Below the pieces are notes generated by a model that had not been told where the DNA came from, did not search any database, and was given only the letters and a program-made list of their open reading frames with translations. Source: Alphaproteobacteria bacterium (GTDB taxonomy: Bacteria; Pseudomonadota; Alphaproteobacteria; ATCC43930; CGMCC-115725). Taken from it: 7,239 nt of DNA. Numbering within the stretch: the stretch's first letter is position 1; every line of letters starts with the position of its first letter. The position numbers and the translations under genes are program-made. The stretch lies in NCBI GenBank assembly GCA_005888425.1, contig VAZF01000107.1, forward strand, positions 1 to 7,239. Reading direction: 5' to 3'. This document shows positions 1 through 5,900 of the stretch, one piece after another.

Positions 1-2
1 CC

Positions 3-62
3 GATCTCTACGAGGGCATACCGCTTCCCGAGCCGCGGCCCAGCCAGGCGGCAGTTCGGTAA
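3..62 (+). CDS. 3' end of an unidentified gene (partial)
   Basis: The third frame is open from the left edge and ends at a TAA at 60-62. The last 19 residues read DLYEGIPLPEPRPSQAAVR, a proline-rich hydrophilic tail that looks like a natural C-terminus. The stop lies 22 bases before the ATG of the DedA-family gene on the same strand, so this may be the gene upstream in the same operon. The fragment is too short to name a family. The frame shared with the DedA gene is also open to the edge, but it gives an arginine-rich, unprotein-like sequence and is less likely. Confidence 0.45.
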   Translation, partial: DLYEGIPLPEPRPSQAAVR

Positions 63-84
63 CACCGCCGCGACACATCACCCG

Positions 85-663
85 ATGTTGCAAAAACTTT
101 ACTCTCGCATCCTCGCGATCGCCGCCGGCCCGAATGCGCTGACGGCGCTCTTGATCATCTCGTTTGCGGAAAGCTCGTTTTTTCCGATCCCGCCCGACAT
201 TCTGCTGATCCCGATGATCCTGGCGCGGCCGCGCGACGCGTTCCGCCTCGCCGCCTATTGCACGCTGGCCTCGGTCATAGGCGGCCTCGTCGGATATGCG
301 ATCGGCTATTTCCTGTTCGACACCATCGGGCGGCCGATTCTCGAATTCTACCACGCGATGGACCGTTACGACGCGCTGAAGGCCGGTTTCGACCAGTGGG
401 GCACCTGGATCATCATTCTCAAGGGGATGACCCCGATCCCCTACAAGCTGATCACAATCGCGAGCGGCGTCGCGCATTTCGACCTCTGGGCCTTTATCGG
501 CGCCTCGATCATCTCGCGCAGCCTGCGGTTCTTTCTCGTCGCCGTGCTGCTGTGGTGGTTCGGCGATGCCGCCCGCCGTTTCATCGAAAAACGCCTGACC
601 TTGGCGACGAGCCTTTTTGCCGTGGGGCTCGTTGGCGGTTTTGTGGTGCTTCGCTATCTCTAA
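85..663 (+). CDS. DedA/YqaA-family (SNARE-associated, VTT domain) membrane protein
   Basis: A 192-residue inner-membrane protein of the YqaA branch of the DedA superfamily. The family hallmarks are visible: the N-terminal FAESSFFPIPPD motif at residues 27-38 (Glu29, a re-entrant-loop acidic residue), a glycine-rich membrane segment at 66-78, and the KGMTPIPYK motif at 113-121. A basic residue pair (Arg145, Arg148) follows, and a C-terminal hydrophobic helix lies at about 172-190. Members of the wider superfamily act in lipid-carrier flipping (undecaprenyl phosphate, phosphatidylethanolamine) and envelope homeostasis. The role of the YqaA branch is less clear, so the substrate here is unknown. 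The ATG at 85 starts where homologues usually start, although no strong Shine-Dalgarno is visible before it. The dsbB gene starts 3 bases after the stop, so the two are almost certainly co-transcribed and translationally coupled. Confidence 0.88.
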   Translation: MLQKLYSRILAIAAGPNALTALLIISFAESSFFPIPPDILLIPMILARPRDAFRLAAYCTLASVIGGLVGYAIGYFLFDTIGRPILEFYHAMDRYDALKAGFDQWGTWIIILKGMTPIPYKLITIASGVAHFDLWAFIGASIISRSLRFFLVAVLLWWFGDAARRFIEKRLTLATSLFAVGLVGGFVVLRYL

Positions 664-666
664 GGG

Positions 667-1197
667 ATGAGCCTCTCGACCCGCGCTTTTGCCGGCTTTG
701 TCCTGATCGCGAGCGCGCTTGTGCTCGGGACGGCGCTCCTGTCGCAATATTGGGGCGGGCTCGCCCCTTGCGAACTGTGCCTGCTGCAGCGCTGGCCGTG
801 GGCGGCCGCAATCGTCGTATCGCTCGTCCTCGTACTGGTCGGCGAGCGCGCCCGGCTCGATTGGGTCGCGCTCGTGCTCGGGCTCGTCTTCGCGACCAGC
901 GTCGTTTTCGCCTTTTATCATGTCGGCGTTGAGCAGCACTGGTTCGCCGGCCCGATCGCCTGCACCGCCGCCCCCGGCGGTGCGACGACACTCGAACAGA
1001 TGAAGCAGCAGATCCTCGGCACGGCGCCGGTGCTGTGCGACCGCCCAGCCTGGACATTGTTCGGGGTGTCCTTGGCCGGCTGGAACCTGCTCGCGTCGCT
1101 AATCATGACCGGCTGTTGCGTTGGCGCGCTTCTGCATGCCCGTGGAGCTTGGCGGCACGCGCGCGCCGGCAATCGAGTTCCGCGCGGGGCTGCATGA
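667..1197 (+). CDS. dsbB: Disulfide bond formation protein B (DsbB family)
   Basis: A 176-residue, four-helix inner-membrane quinone reductase that reoxidises the periplasmic thiol oxidase DsbA and passes the electrons to ubiquinone. The first periplasmic loop carries the redox pair C35-E-L-C38, followed by the family's QRWPW segment. The second loop carries Cys99 and Cys124 after the conserved YHVGVEQHW stretch (84-92). All four functional cysteines are therefore present. Hydrophobic helices lie at about 8-27, 45-59, 66-84 and 131-155. The C-terminal tail is basic, as expected for a cytoplasmic end. The ATG directly follows the upstream stop (TAAGGGATG), so the SD-like AAGGG is too close to work normally and coupling to the DedA-family gene is likely. 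The last 4 bases overlap the start of coq7. No dsbA is in the window. Confidence 0.93.
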   Translation: MSLSTRAFAGFVLIASALVLGTALLSQYWGGLAPCELCLLQRWPWAAAIVVSLVLVLVGERARLDWVALVLGLVFATSVVFAFYHVGVEQHWFAGPIACTAAPGGATTLEQMKQQILGTAPVLCDRPAWTLFGVSLAGWNLLASLIMTGCCVGALLHARGAWRHARAGNRVPRGAA

Positions 1198-1754
1198 CCT
1201 CCGATATCCCGGGGCGCCCGCCCTACCTCCCCGGTGATCGGGTGCCCGAGGGCGAGGTCGAGCGCATGATCCGGGTCGACCACGCCGGCGAATACGGCGC
1301 GGTGCGGATCTATGAGGGCCAGCTTGCGGTGATGCGCCGCGGCCGCGCCCGCGACGCGATCCGCCGGATGGCGGAGCAGGAGGCGCGCCATCTCGCGACC
1401 TTTAACCAGCTCATGCAGTCGCGCCGGGTGCGCCCGACCGTGCTGCAGCCGCTGTGGCATATCGCCGGCTACGCGCTCGGTGCTGCAACCGCGCTGCTCG
1501 GCGAGGAAGCGGCGATGGCCTGCACGGTGGCCGTCGAGGAGGTCATCGACGAGCATTACCAGGATCAGGCGGAGCGCCTCGGCGACGCCGAGCCGGCGCT
1601 CAAACACACGATCCTTGCCTTCCGCGAAGACGAGCTGGCGCATCGGGAGCGCGCCATCGAACACGGCGCGTTGGACACGCTCGGCTACGACGTGATCTCC
1701 GGCGTCATCAAAACCGGCTCGCGCCTGGCGATCTGGCTATCGACACGCCTCTGA
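1194..1754 (+). CDS. coq7: Demethoxyubiquinone hydroxylase, COQ7/CAT5 family
   Basis: A 186-residue membrane-associated di-iron monooxygenase that hydroxylates demethoxyubiquinone, the penultimate step of ubiquinone synthesis. The carboxylate/histidine ligand set of the family is complete. It comprises Glu33 in VDHAGEYGAVRIYEGQ, Glu63-x-x-His66 in EQEARH, a Glu at 115/116 in AVEEVIDEH, and Glu147-x-x-His150 in EDELAH. The length agrees with bacterial and mitochondrial COQ7 catalytic domains. The frame is open upstream to 1035, but that extension is arginine-rich and overlaps dsbB. The ATG at 1194 in the ATGA overlap with the dsbB stop gives the family's expected N-terminus and signals translational coupling. 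The stop is 2 bases from the end of the convergent PBP gene, and no terminator hairpin is visible between them. Confidence 0.95.
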   Translation: MTSDIPGRPPYLPGDRVPEGEVERMIRVDHAGEYGAVRIYEGQLAVMRRGRARDAIRRMAEQEARHLATFNQLMQSRRVRPTVLQPLWHIAGYALGAATALLGEEAAMACTVAVEEVIDEHYQDQAERLGDAEPALKHTILAFREDELAHRERAIEHGALDTLGYDVISGVIKTGSRLAIWLSTRL

Positions 1755-1756
1755 GC

Positions 1757-3967
1757 TTATTGCCGCCAGATGCCGCGGCCGGCGTTGCGGGCCTTTTCCT
1801 CGGCATTCCGCAGCCGCTCGGGCGCATCCTCGGCGGCGGCGCCCGCGCCGTTCAGCACGACCGCCTCCGCCAGATCGTAGTCGCCGAGCTTGCAGCGGTA
1901 CTGCGCCGCACCGCGGCCGACCGGCTCGCAGGCGATCTCGCGGTCTCTGATGTAACGACCCAATTCGCGTACCGCCTCGCCGGCTTTGCCTTCGACGCCG
2001 CTCAGATGCACGGTCGCGCCGTTGAGCACGAGGGTCGCGGTATCGACCAGCCGCGGCACGCCGCGCAAGGATTGCGGGGCCGCATCGGTCAATGCAGCCG
2101 GCTTCAGACCCGCCGGGGGTTGCGCCTGCTTCTGCTGCTCCGCCACAGCGGGTGGCGGCCTTCCGCTGCCGGTCAGTACCTCCGGCGCGGGCGCGCCAGG
2201 CTTGGCGATGATCTTTTCGGCCTCGCTGACAAAATCGTGCCAGATCTTGGCCGGGATCTCGCCGCCCGCGACCTTTTCCATCGGGCTATTGTCGTCGTTC
2301 CCGACCCAGACGCCGACGACGATGTCGGAGGTGAAGCCGGCAAACCACGCGTCACGATACTCGTCGGTCGTGCCGGTCTTCCCGGCCGCCCGCCTGTCGA
2401 CCCGCGCCGCTTTCCCCGTGCCCTCGGTGACGACCGCCTCGAGCAGCTGCATCATCGGGGCCCAATTCCAGTCCGGGCGCTCGGCGCTGGTCTCGGGCCG
2501 GGTGTAGAGGAGCGGCGCCGCGGTCTGCGATTTGATTGACCGGATCGTGTAGGGTTCGATCGATTTGCTGTCGGTTGCGATCGCGTCGATTGCGCGTGTC
2601 ATTTCCATCAGCGTCACCTCGGCCGAGCCGAGCGCCAGGCTCGGCACGCTGGGCAATTCCGATTGCATGCCGAGGCTCTTCGCCGTTGCGATGATCTTGT
2701 CGATGCCGACCGTTTGCGCGACCTGGGCAGCGACCGAGTTCAGCGATTGCGCAAACGCGGTCCGCAACGTGACGCGCCCGCGATACTGCTCGTCATAGTT
2801 TTTCGGCTGCCAGCCATCGATATCGACCGGCTGATCGAGCATGATGGTCTCGGGCGTAAAGCCGTTGCTGAGCGCCGTCAGATAGACGAACACCTTGAAC
2901 AGCGAGCCCGGCTGGCGATGCGCCTGGGTTGCACGGTTGAATTGGCTCTGGGCGTAATCCCGCCCGCCGACCATCGCCAGGATCGCGCCGTCCGGCGCCA
3001 TCGCGATCAGCGCCGCCTGTCCGACATGCCGCTGCGCCCCCTCCCCGCTCAGCCAGTTCTTGACGACTTGCTCGGCGGCGTCCTGGAGCCTTGGATCGAA
3101 AGTCGTTGTGACCGTGAGATCGAGCGGCGGATTGCCGACCAGCCGCTTGACCTCGACTTCGGCCGTGTCGAGGAAATAATTGTCGTCGGGTTCGGTCTCC
3201 GGCGGCATCGCGAGTTCCGGCGGATGATTTCGCGCCGCCGTCGCCTTGGCTTTATCGAGCGCGCCTGTCTCGACCATCGCCTCCAGCACAAGATCCATTC
3301 GCCGTGCCGCGGCTTTCGGATTGCGGCTCGGCGACAGGTGGGAGGGCGCGCGGATCAGTCCGGCCAGCATCGCCGCCTCGGAGACATCGAGATCGGCGGC
3401 TTTCTTCCCGAAATACCGGTGAGCCGCCGCGTCGATACCAAATGCGCCGGCGCCGAAATAGGCCGCGTTCAAGTAGTTCGCCAGGATCTCGTTCTTGCTG
3501 AGGCGCGACTCCAGCCAAAAGGCCAGCATGATCTCCTGCACCTTGCGGCGCAGCGTGCGCTCGGGCGAGAGATAGGTGAGTCGCGTCAGCTGTTGCGTGA
3601 TCGTGCTGCCGCCTTCGGTGCCGCGGCTGCCGGTCAAATTGCGCCAGGCGGCGCGCATCATCCCGCGCGGGTCGATGCCGCCATGCTCGAAAAACCGTCG
3701 ATCCTCGATCGCGATGACCGCGTCCACAAGGTTTTTGGGCAGGTGGTCGGCCGCCAGTTTCTCGCCGCGATAAATGCCGCGGGCCGCAAAAGGCGTGCCC
3801 TCACTTGTCGCGTAGACGATTGCAGCGGGAGACTGCTCCCCGACCGGGCGCGTCAGCGGCAAGGTATACGCGCAGTAGCCGATAAAAACGACCGCGGCAA
3901 AGATCGCGAGCCCCCCGGTCAATGCCAGCCCGAGCATCGCACGCCGGAAGGCTTCGAAGATCGACAT
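1757..3967 (-). CDS. Class A penicillin-binding protein (PBP1A family, transglycosylase/transpeptidase) with C-terminal SNase-like domain
   Basis: A 736-residue bifunctional peptidoglycan synthase anchored by an N-terminal membrane helix (about 11-38). The GT51 glycosyltransferase domain shows EDRRFFEHGG at 88-97 (catalytic Glu88), GGSTITQQL at 119-127, RKVQE at 141-145 (second Glu145) and ILANYLN at 161-167. The transpeptidase domain carries the serine motif S355-L-F-K358, S408-L-N410 and K530-T-G-T533. A Pro/Ala/Gln-rich linker (about 588-635) leads to a C-terminal domain (645-736) resembling a degenerate staphylococcal nuclease, described separately. The frame is open upstream to 4300. I chose the ATG at 3967 because the membrane helix then begins near residue 10, GGAG lies 4 bases upstream (3972-3975), and the extra 111 residues are low-complexity and antisense to the divergent lipoprotein gene. 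Between SLN and KTG, the usual aromatic/Ala-rich AxYAAFANGG-like stretch reads MTRAIDAIATDS (456-467). Confidence 0.93.
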   Translation of the reverse strand: MSIFEAFRRAMLGLALTGGLAIFAAVVFIGYCAYTLPLTRPVGEQSPAAIVYATSEGTPFAARGIYRGEKLAADHLPKNLVDAVIAIEDRRFFEHGGIDPRGMMRAAWRNLTGSRGTEGGSTITQQLTRLTYLSPERTLRRKVQEIMLAFWLESRLSKNEILANYLNAAYFGAGAFGIDAAAHRYFGKKAADLDVSEAAMLAGLIRAPSHLSPSRNPKAAARRMDLVLEAMVETGALDKAKATAARNHPPELAMPPETEPDDNYFLDTAEVEVKRLVGNPPLDLTVTTTFDPRLQDAAEQVVKNWLSGEGAQRHVGQAALIAMAPDGAILAMVGGRDYAQSQFNRATQAHRQPGSLFKVFVYLTALSNGFTPETIMLDQPVDIDGWQPKNYDEQYRGRVTLRTAFAQSLNSVAAQVAQTVGIDKIIATAKSLGMQSELPSVPSLALGSAEVTLMEMTRAIDAIATDSKSIEPYTIRSIKSQTAAPLLYTRPETSAERPDWNWAPMMQLLEAVVTEGTGKAARVDRRAAGKTGTTDEYRDAWFAGFTSDIVVGVWVGNDDNSPMEKVAGGEIPAKIWHDFVSEAEKIIAKPGAPAPEVLTGSGRPPPAVAEQQKQAQPPAGLKPAALTDAAPQSLRGVPRLVDTATLVLNGATVHLSGVEGKAGEAVRELGRYIRDREIACEPVGRGAAQYRCKLGDYDLAEAVVLNGAGAAAEDAPERLRNAEEKARNAGRGIWRQ
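1760..2035 (-). other. Degenerate SNase-like (thermonuclease/OB-fold) domain at the C-terminus of the PBP
   Basis: Residues 645-736 of the PBP follow the order of a staphylococcal nuclease-like domain. A LNGATVHLSGV strand pair matches the usual DGDTV..L.G start. REIACEPVG followed by YRCKLGDYDLAEAVVLNGAG matches the V.C...GR...C..GG.DLA..LV..G.A region. The end AEEKARNAGRGIW is the classic C-terminal helix of these domains. The segment that should carry the catalytic Arg/Asp/Glu (R35, D40 and E43 of the staphylococcal enzyme) is shortened to GVEGKAGEAVREL, so nuclease activity is unlikely. Two cysteines (Cys679 and Cys692) could form a disulfide in the periplasm. Assignment is by motif order only, without alignment. 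Confidence 0.6.
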
Positions 3968-3988
3968 CTCGCTCCGTTCCCGCTCCGG

Positions 3989-4006
3989 GCCCGCTGGCGA
4001 GCGGGC
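3989..4006. repeat. 7-bp inverted repeat in the PBP 5' leader
   Basis: GCCCGCT (3989-3995) and AGCGGGC (4000-4006) are perfect complements around a 4-base loop. If transcription of the PBP gene starts upstream of 4006, the mRNA would form a strong GC hairpin about 20 bases before the ATG at 3967, leaving the GGAG at 3972-3975 free. No T-run follows in either direction, so it is not an intrinsic terminator. Its role is unknown. Confidence 0.4.
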
Positions 4007-4157
4007 AACGCGAATTGCGATGCGGCTGGGATCGTCCCGCGCTTCATCGAACGGAAATCTGCGGTCATCTGTTCCCCGGCGGGTCGGCCGATGCGGCGCA
4101 GAGTGGAACAGCCAACGAGGAGTGCCCGTTCTCCTGCTAGTTGTGCAGAGGTGGATC

Positions 4158-4430
4158 GTGGCGCTGCGAGCGAACTGGGCGGTTTTGCTGGCGATCGGTG
4201 TTGCGGCGTCGCTTTGCGCCTGCTCACCCTCGGACCGTCCCACTGTGGGAGGCCGCGTCCCCCCAGCGCCCACGCCGGTAATTGCGGATGCGGGCGACAT
4301 CGTGCGCCATTACGGCAGTTCCACCGAGCCGCGCATCCGGCATCGCGCCGCGGCAAAGCGCGCGCGGCACCGTGAGGTTCAGCAGGCCGACGCCGAGTGG
4401 GTCAATCCGCCGTTTGGCGCGGGCGAATAA
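4158..4430 (+). CDS. Small predicted lipoprotein, function unknown
   Basis: This encodes 90 residues if started at the GTG at 4158, which has AGAGG (4147-4151) 6 bases upstream. The frame is open further upstream (ATG at 4020), but that part lacks signal-peptide character and overlaps the PBP leader. From the GTG, the product begins MALRANW, then a hydrophobic core (8-19) and the lipobox L19-C-A-C22, so lipidation at Cys22 is expected. The mature part is about 69 residues. It has a Pro-rich linker (VPPAPTPV) and then a strongly basic segment rich in Arg, His and Lys (about 57-71), ending in AEWVNPPFGAGE. I do not recognise a family. It is transcribed divergently from the PBP gene with 190 bases between the two starts, which is the likely site of shared promoters, although I found no clear boxes there. 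Confidence 0.68.
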   Translation: MALRANWAVLLAIGVAASLCACSPSDRPTVGGRVPPAPTPVIADAGDIVRHYGSSTEPRIRHRAAAKRARHREVQQADAEWVNPPFGAGE

Positions 4431-4450
4431 AGCCGCGTTTCTCAAGCGTA

Positions 4451-4475
4451 GGGGCTGCTTACCTGTTGGAGCCCC
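4451..4475. repeat. Weak inverted repeat after the lipoprotein gene
   Basis: GGGGCT (4451-4456) and AGCCCC (4470-4475) can pair around a 13-base loop, 20 bases after the lipoprotein stop. No T-run follows. It could be a weak transcription end or part of the rhodanese leader. A 6-bp GC stem is easy to meet by chance in this base composition. Confidence 0.2.
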
Positions 4476-4520
4476 CGGTGCTAAGATCCGGCATTCGCGT
4501 CGAGCGAGGAGAGGCCTGCC

Positions 4521-4891
4521 ATGCCAGCGAGCATCAAAGAGATGTTGGCGGAAGCGAACGCGGCGGTGCCGCGGCTGACGCCGGCCGACGCGCGCGCCCG
4601 GATGGGTGGCGACGCCTTGGTTCTCGACGTGCGCGACCCGTCCGAGGTGCAGGCAAGATCAAGGGCGCAGTCAACGTCTCGCGCGGGATGCTCGAATTCC
4701 GCGCCGACCCCGAGAGCCCCTATTACAACCCCGCTTTCCAGAAGGACAAGACGATGCTCATTTATTGCGCCTCGGGCGGGCGCTCGGCGTTGGTCGGCAA
4801 GACGCTGAAGGATTTCGGTTACGGCGCGGTCTACAACATCGGCGGCTTCAAGGAGCTGGCCGATGCTGGACTGGAGACCGAGCCGGCCTAG
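4521..4891 (+). pseudogene. Single-domain rhodanese (sulfurtransferase), broken by a frameshift
   Basis: The N-terminal half reads from the ATG at 4521 (GGAGAGG at 4508-4514, 6-base spacing): MPASIKEMLAEANAAVPRL, then LVLDVRDPSEVQ, the first rhodanese strand with the DVRDPSE motif. The C-terminal half continues in the -1 frame as GKIKGAVNVSRGMLEFRADP, then the active-site loop C-A-S-G-G-R-S (Cys codon 4766-4768), then YNIGGFKELADAG, ending at TAG 4889-4891. The two halves join naturally around 4650-4655, at EVQ/GKIKG. Homologues usually have one or two extra residues there, so a loss of one base or of a few bases (such as 4 or 7) fits. Read unshifted, the product ends at 4808 without the active-site cysteine. 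No canonical slippery heptamer is visible. It could be a true recent pseudogene or a sequencing or assembly error. An intact protein would move sulfane sulfur between thiol acceptors in the cytoplasm. Confidence 0.85.
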
Positions 4892-5010
4892 AACGCGCCG
4901 AACGACAGCCGGTTGGGTGCAGTTGCGGCCGCGCACAAACCCGGTTAAGCATTTGCCCCAAGACGGCCCTGCCGCACATGTCCCCTATTTCCTGACGAGA
5001 AGCATGCAAG

Positions 5011-5448
5011 ATGAAGCGGCTTGTCACCACGATGCTGTTTGCCGGTCTCACCGTCATGTTGGTCGGTGGACTCGCAAACGCGCAGCACTCTGACGATTAC
5101 TGCGGCCCGTTGAAGATATTGCTGCAATCAGCCAAGGACGGTTTCGCGCAGGCTCAGAACGTCAAATTACCCGGCGCCAAATTGTGCAACGTCGAGAAGG
5201 ACACGCGCTCCTACGGCTGCATGTGGAGCTTCGAAAAGTCGGCCGCCGTCGCTGCGAACTATCAGAAGATGCTGCAGTCGGTTCACGCCTGCTTTCCTGC
5301 GATGAGCCCACGTCAATCGCACAGCGAGCGCGGTACGATCCATATGGAATACGATTTCGGGAAGGGCGAACCACTGATCGACATTTCGCGCGGCCGGCCC
5401 GGCAGCGAGGCGGGGGACTGGTACAGCATCGACATCGTCGCACCCTAG
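5011..5448 (+). CDS. Secreted four-cysteine protein, function unknown
   Basis: A 145-residue protein with a clear Sec signal peptide: MKRL, a hydrophobic core at 8-21, and a predicted cleavage A-N-A24/Q25. The mature part of about 121 residues holds exactly four cysteines (31, 59, 70, 94), an even number that suggests two periplasmic disulfides. The second half carries a conserved-looking GTIHMEYDFGKGEPLIDISRG segment that reads as beta strands, ending in WYSIDIVAP. I do not recognise a family. The start is the ATG at 5011, with GAGAAG (4997-5002) 8 bases before it. An alternative ATG at 5004 is in another frame. The 119 bases after the rhodanese hold a GC-rich imperfect hairpin around a GCGGCCGC core (4927-4934) but no recognisable promoter boxes. 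Confidence 0.82.
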   Translation: MKRLVTTMLFAGLTVMLVGGLANAQHSDDYCGPLKILLQSAKDGFAQAQNVKLPGAKLCNVEKDTRSYGCMWSFEKSAAVAANYQKMLQSVHACFPAMSPRQSHSERGTIHMEYDFGKGEPLIDISRGRPGSEAGDWYSIDIVAP

Positions 5449-5543
5449 CTTTTGAGAGGACGCATTCCGGGATCTTCAAGAGAACTCGCCGATAACGCGC
5501 TATCGACGTCTGCTTCAGCAACCTCGCCCCAAAAACGCTCACA

Positions 5544-5570
5544 GATCGGCCGATCCGGCGGACCTATAAT
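5544..5570 (+). promoter_or_regulatory. Candidate promoter: TATAAT with a 12-bp palindrome in the -35 region
   Basis: A perfect -10 hexamer TATAAT lies at 5565-5570, 38 bases before the GTG of the 69-residue gene. There is no TTGAC-like -35 at 16-18 bases. That place is taken by the perfect palindrome GATCGGCCGATC (5544-5555). A perfect -10 without a -35 suggests an activator-dependent promoter, but one 12-bp palindrome in 7 kb is expected by chance. Confidence 0.35.
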
Positions 5571-5608
5571 TCGGTCGTACCTAGCCGAAGCGGGGTGGAG
5601 CTGAGGAT

Positions 5609-5818
5609 GTGTTCAGAATCGAGCTGACGCGAGGATCAAGCTGGCAAGAGCCGGCAGAGACGATCGATCATCGGGACTGCGAGACCAATAGCATCGATGC
5701 CGCGGTAGCCGAGGCCAAGTACTGGCTGGTTCAAACACAGAAGAACGCGCCGGCGCGCGGCGTCACCCACTATCGCGTTGTCGGCGAGAACGGCACCGCG
5801 CTCGGCGGGCCGCCCTGA
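5609..5818 (+). CDS. Small conserved-looking protein of 69 residues, function unknown
   Basis: The start is GTG at 5609, with GGAG (5597-5600) 8 bases upstream. An ATG at 5607 is out of frame and stops within seven codons. The product, beginning MFRIELTRGSSWQEPAETI, has no signal peptide or membrane helix and is likely cytoplasmic. Its layout is a strand, a helix (SIDAAVAEAKYWLVQTQ, about 28-44), then strands (GVTHYRVVGENGTALGG, 51-67), a compact alpha/beta pattern. Composition is balanced and protein-like, unlike the antisense frame. I cannot assign a family. It stands alone between two unrelated secreted-protein genes, with its own candidate promoter. Confidence 0.65.
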   Translation: MFRIELTRGSSWQEPAETIDHRDCETNSIDAAVAEAKYWLVQTQKNAPARGVTHYRVVGENGTALGGPP

Positions 5819-5840
5819 TCGTGGATGCGCCACGGCAGCA

Positions 5841-5869
5841 TTGTCGCCGGCCCCAGCTGTTATCATAAT
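5841..5869 (+). promoter_or_regulatory. Candidate sigma70-type promoter of the Tat-type lipoprotein gene
   Basis: TTGTCG (5841-5846) and CATAAT (5864-5869) are separated by 17 bases. They match the consensus hexamers at 4 and 5 of 6 positions. Transcription would start near 5876, inside the inverted repeat described next, giving a leader of about 25 bases. Confidence 0.5.
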
Positions 5870-5890
5870 CTCAGGTTGATTGACCTGAGA
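5869..5890. promoter_or_regulatory. Perfect 8-bp inverted repeat overlapping the promoter and ribosome binding site
   Basis: TCTCAGGT (5869-5876) and ACCTGAGA (5883-5890) are perfect complements around TGATTG. The left arm touches the last base of the candidate -10. The right arm shares GAGA with the Shine-Dalgarno GAGAGG (5887-5892) of the gene starting at 5901. If transcription starts at about 5876, the DNA site would act as an operator for a dimeric regulator. If it starts further upstream, the RNA hairpin would hide the Shine-Dalgarno. The regulator is unknown. Confidence 0.5.
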
Positions 5891-5900
5891 GGCCACCGCA

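Noticed and set aside
1454..2539. 361-residue open frame on the plus strand across the end of coq7 and the PBP
   Set aside because: It runs out of frame through coq7 and antisense to the PBP, with an arginine/alanine-rich composition. It is a shadow frame.
3968..4300. N-terminal extension of the PBP by 111 residues on the minus strand
   Set aside because: The extension is arginine/proline-rich, lacks homology-like character, and would move the membrane anchor to residue 120. The ATG at 3967 with its GGAG fits the family.
2663..4375. 570-residue open frame on the plus strand
   Set aside because: It is antisense to the PBP, whose motifs are unmistakable. The translation is Arg/Asp/Leu-rich and typical of a high-GC shadow frame.
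4640..4665. Programmed -1 ribosomal frameshift in the rhodanese
   Set aside because: No X-XXY-YYZ slippery heptamer or evident downstream stem is present. Deletion or sequence error is simpler.
4892..5010. Terminator hairpin after the rhodanese around the GCGGCCGC core
   Set aside because: The arms pair only in two 4-bp blocks with three mismatches and no T-run follows. It is not supported as a terminator.
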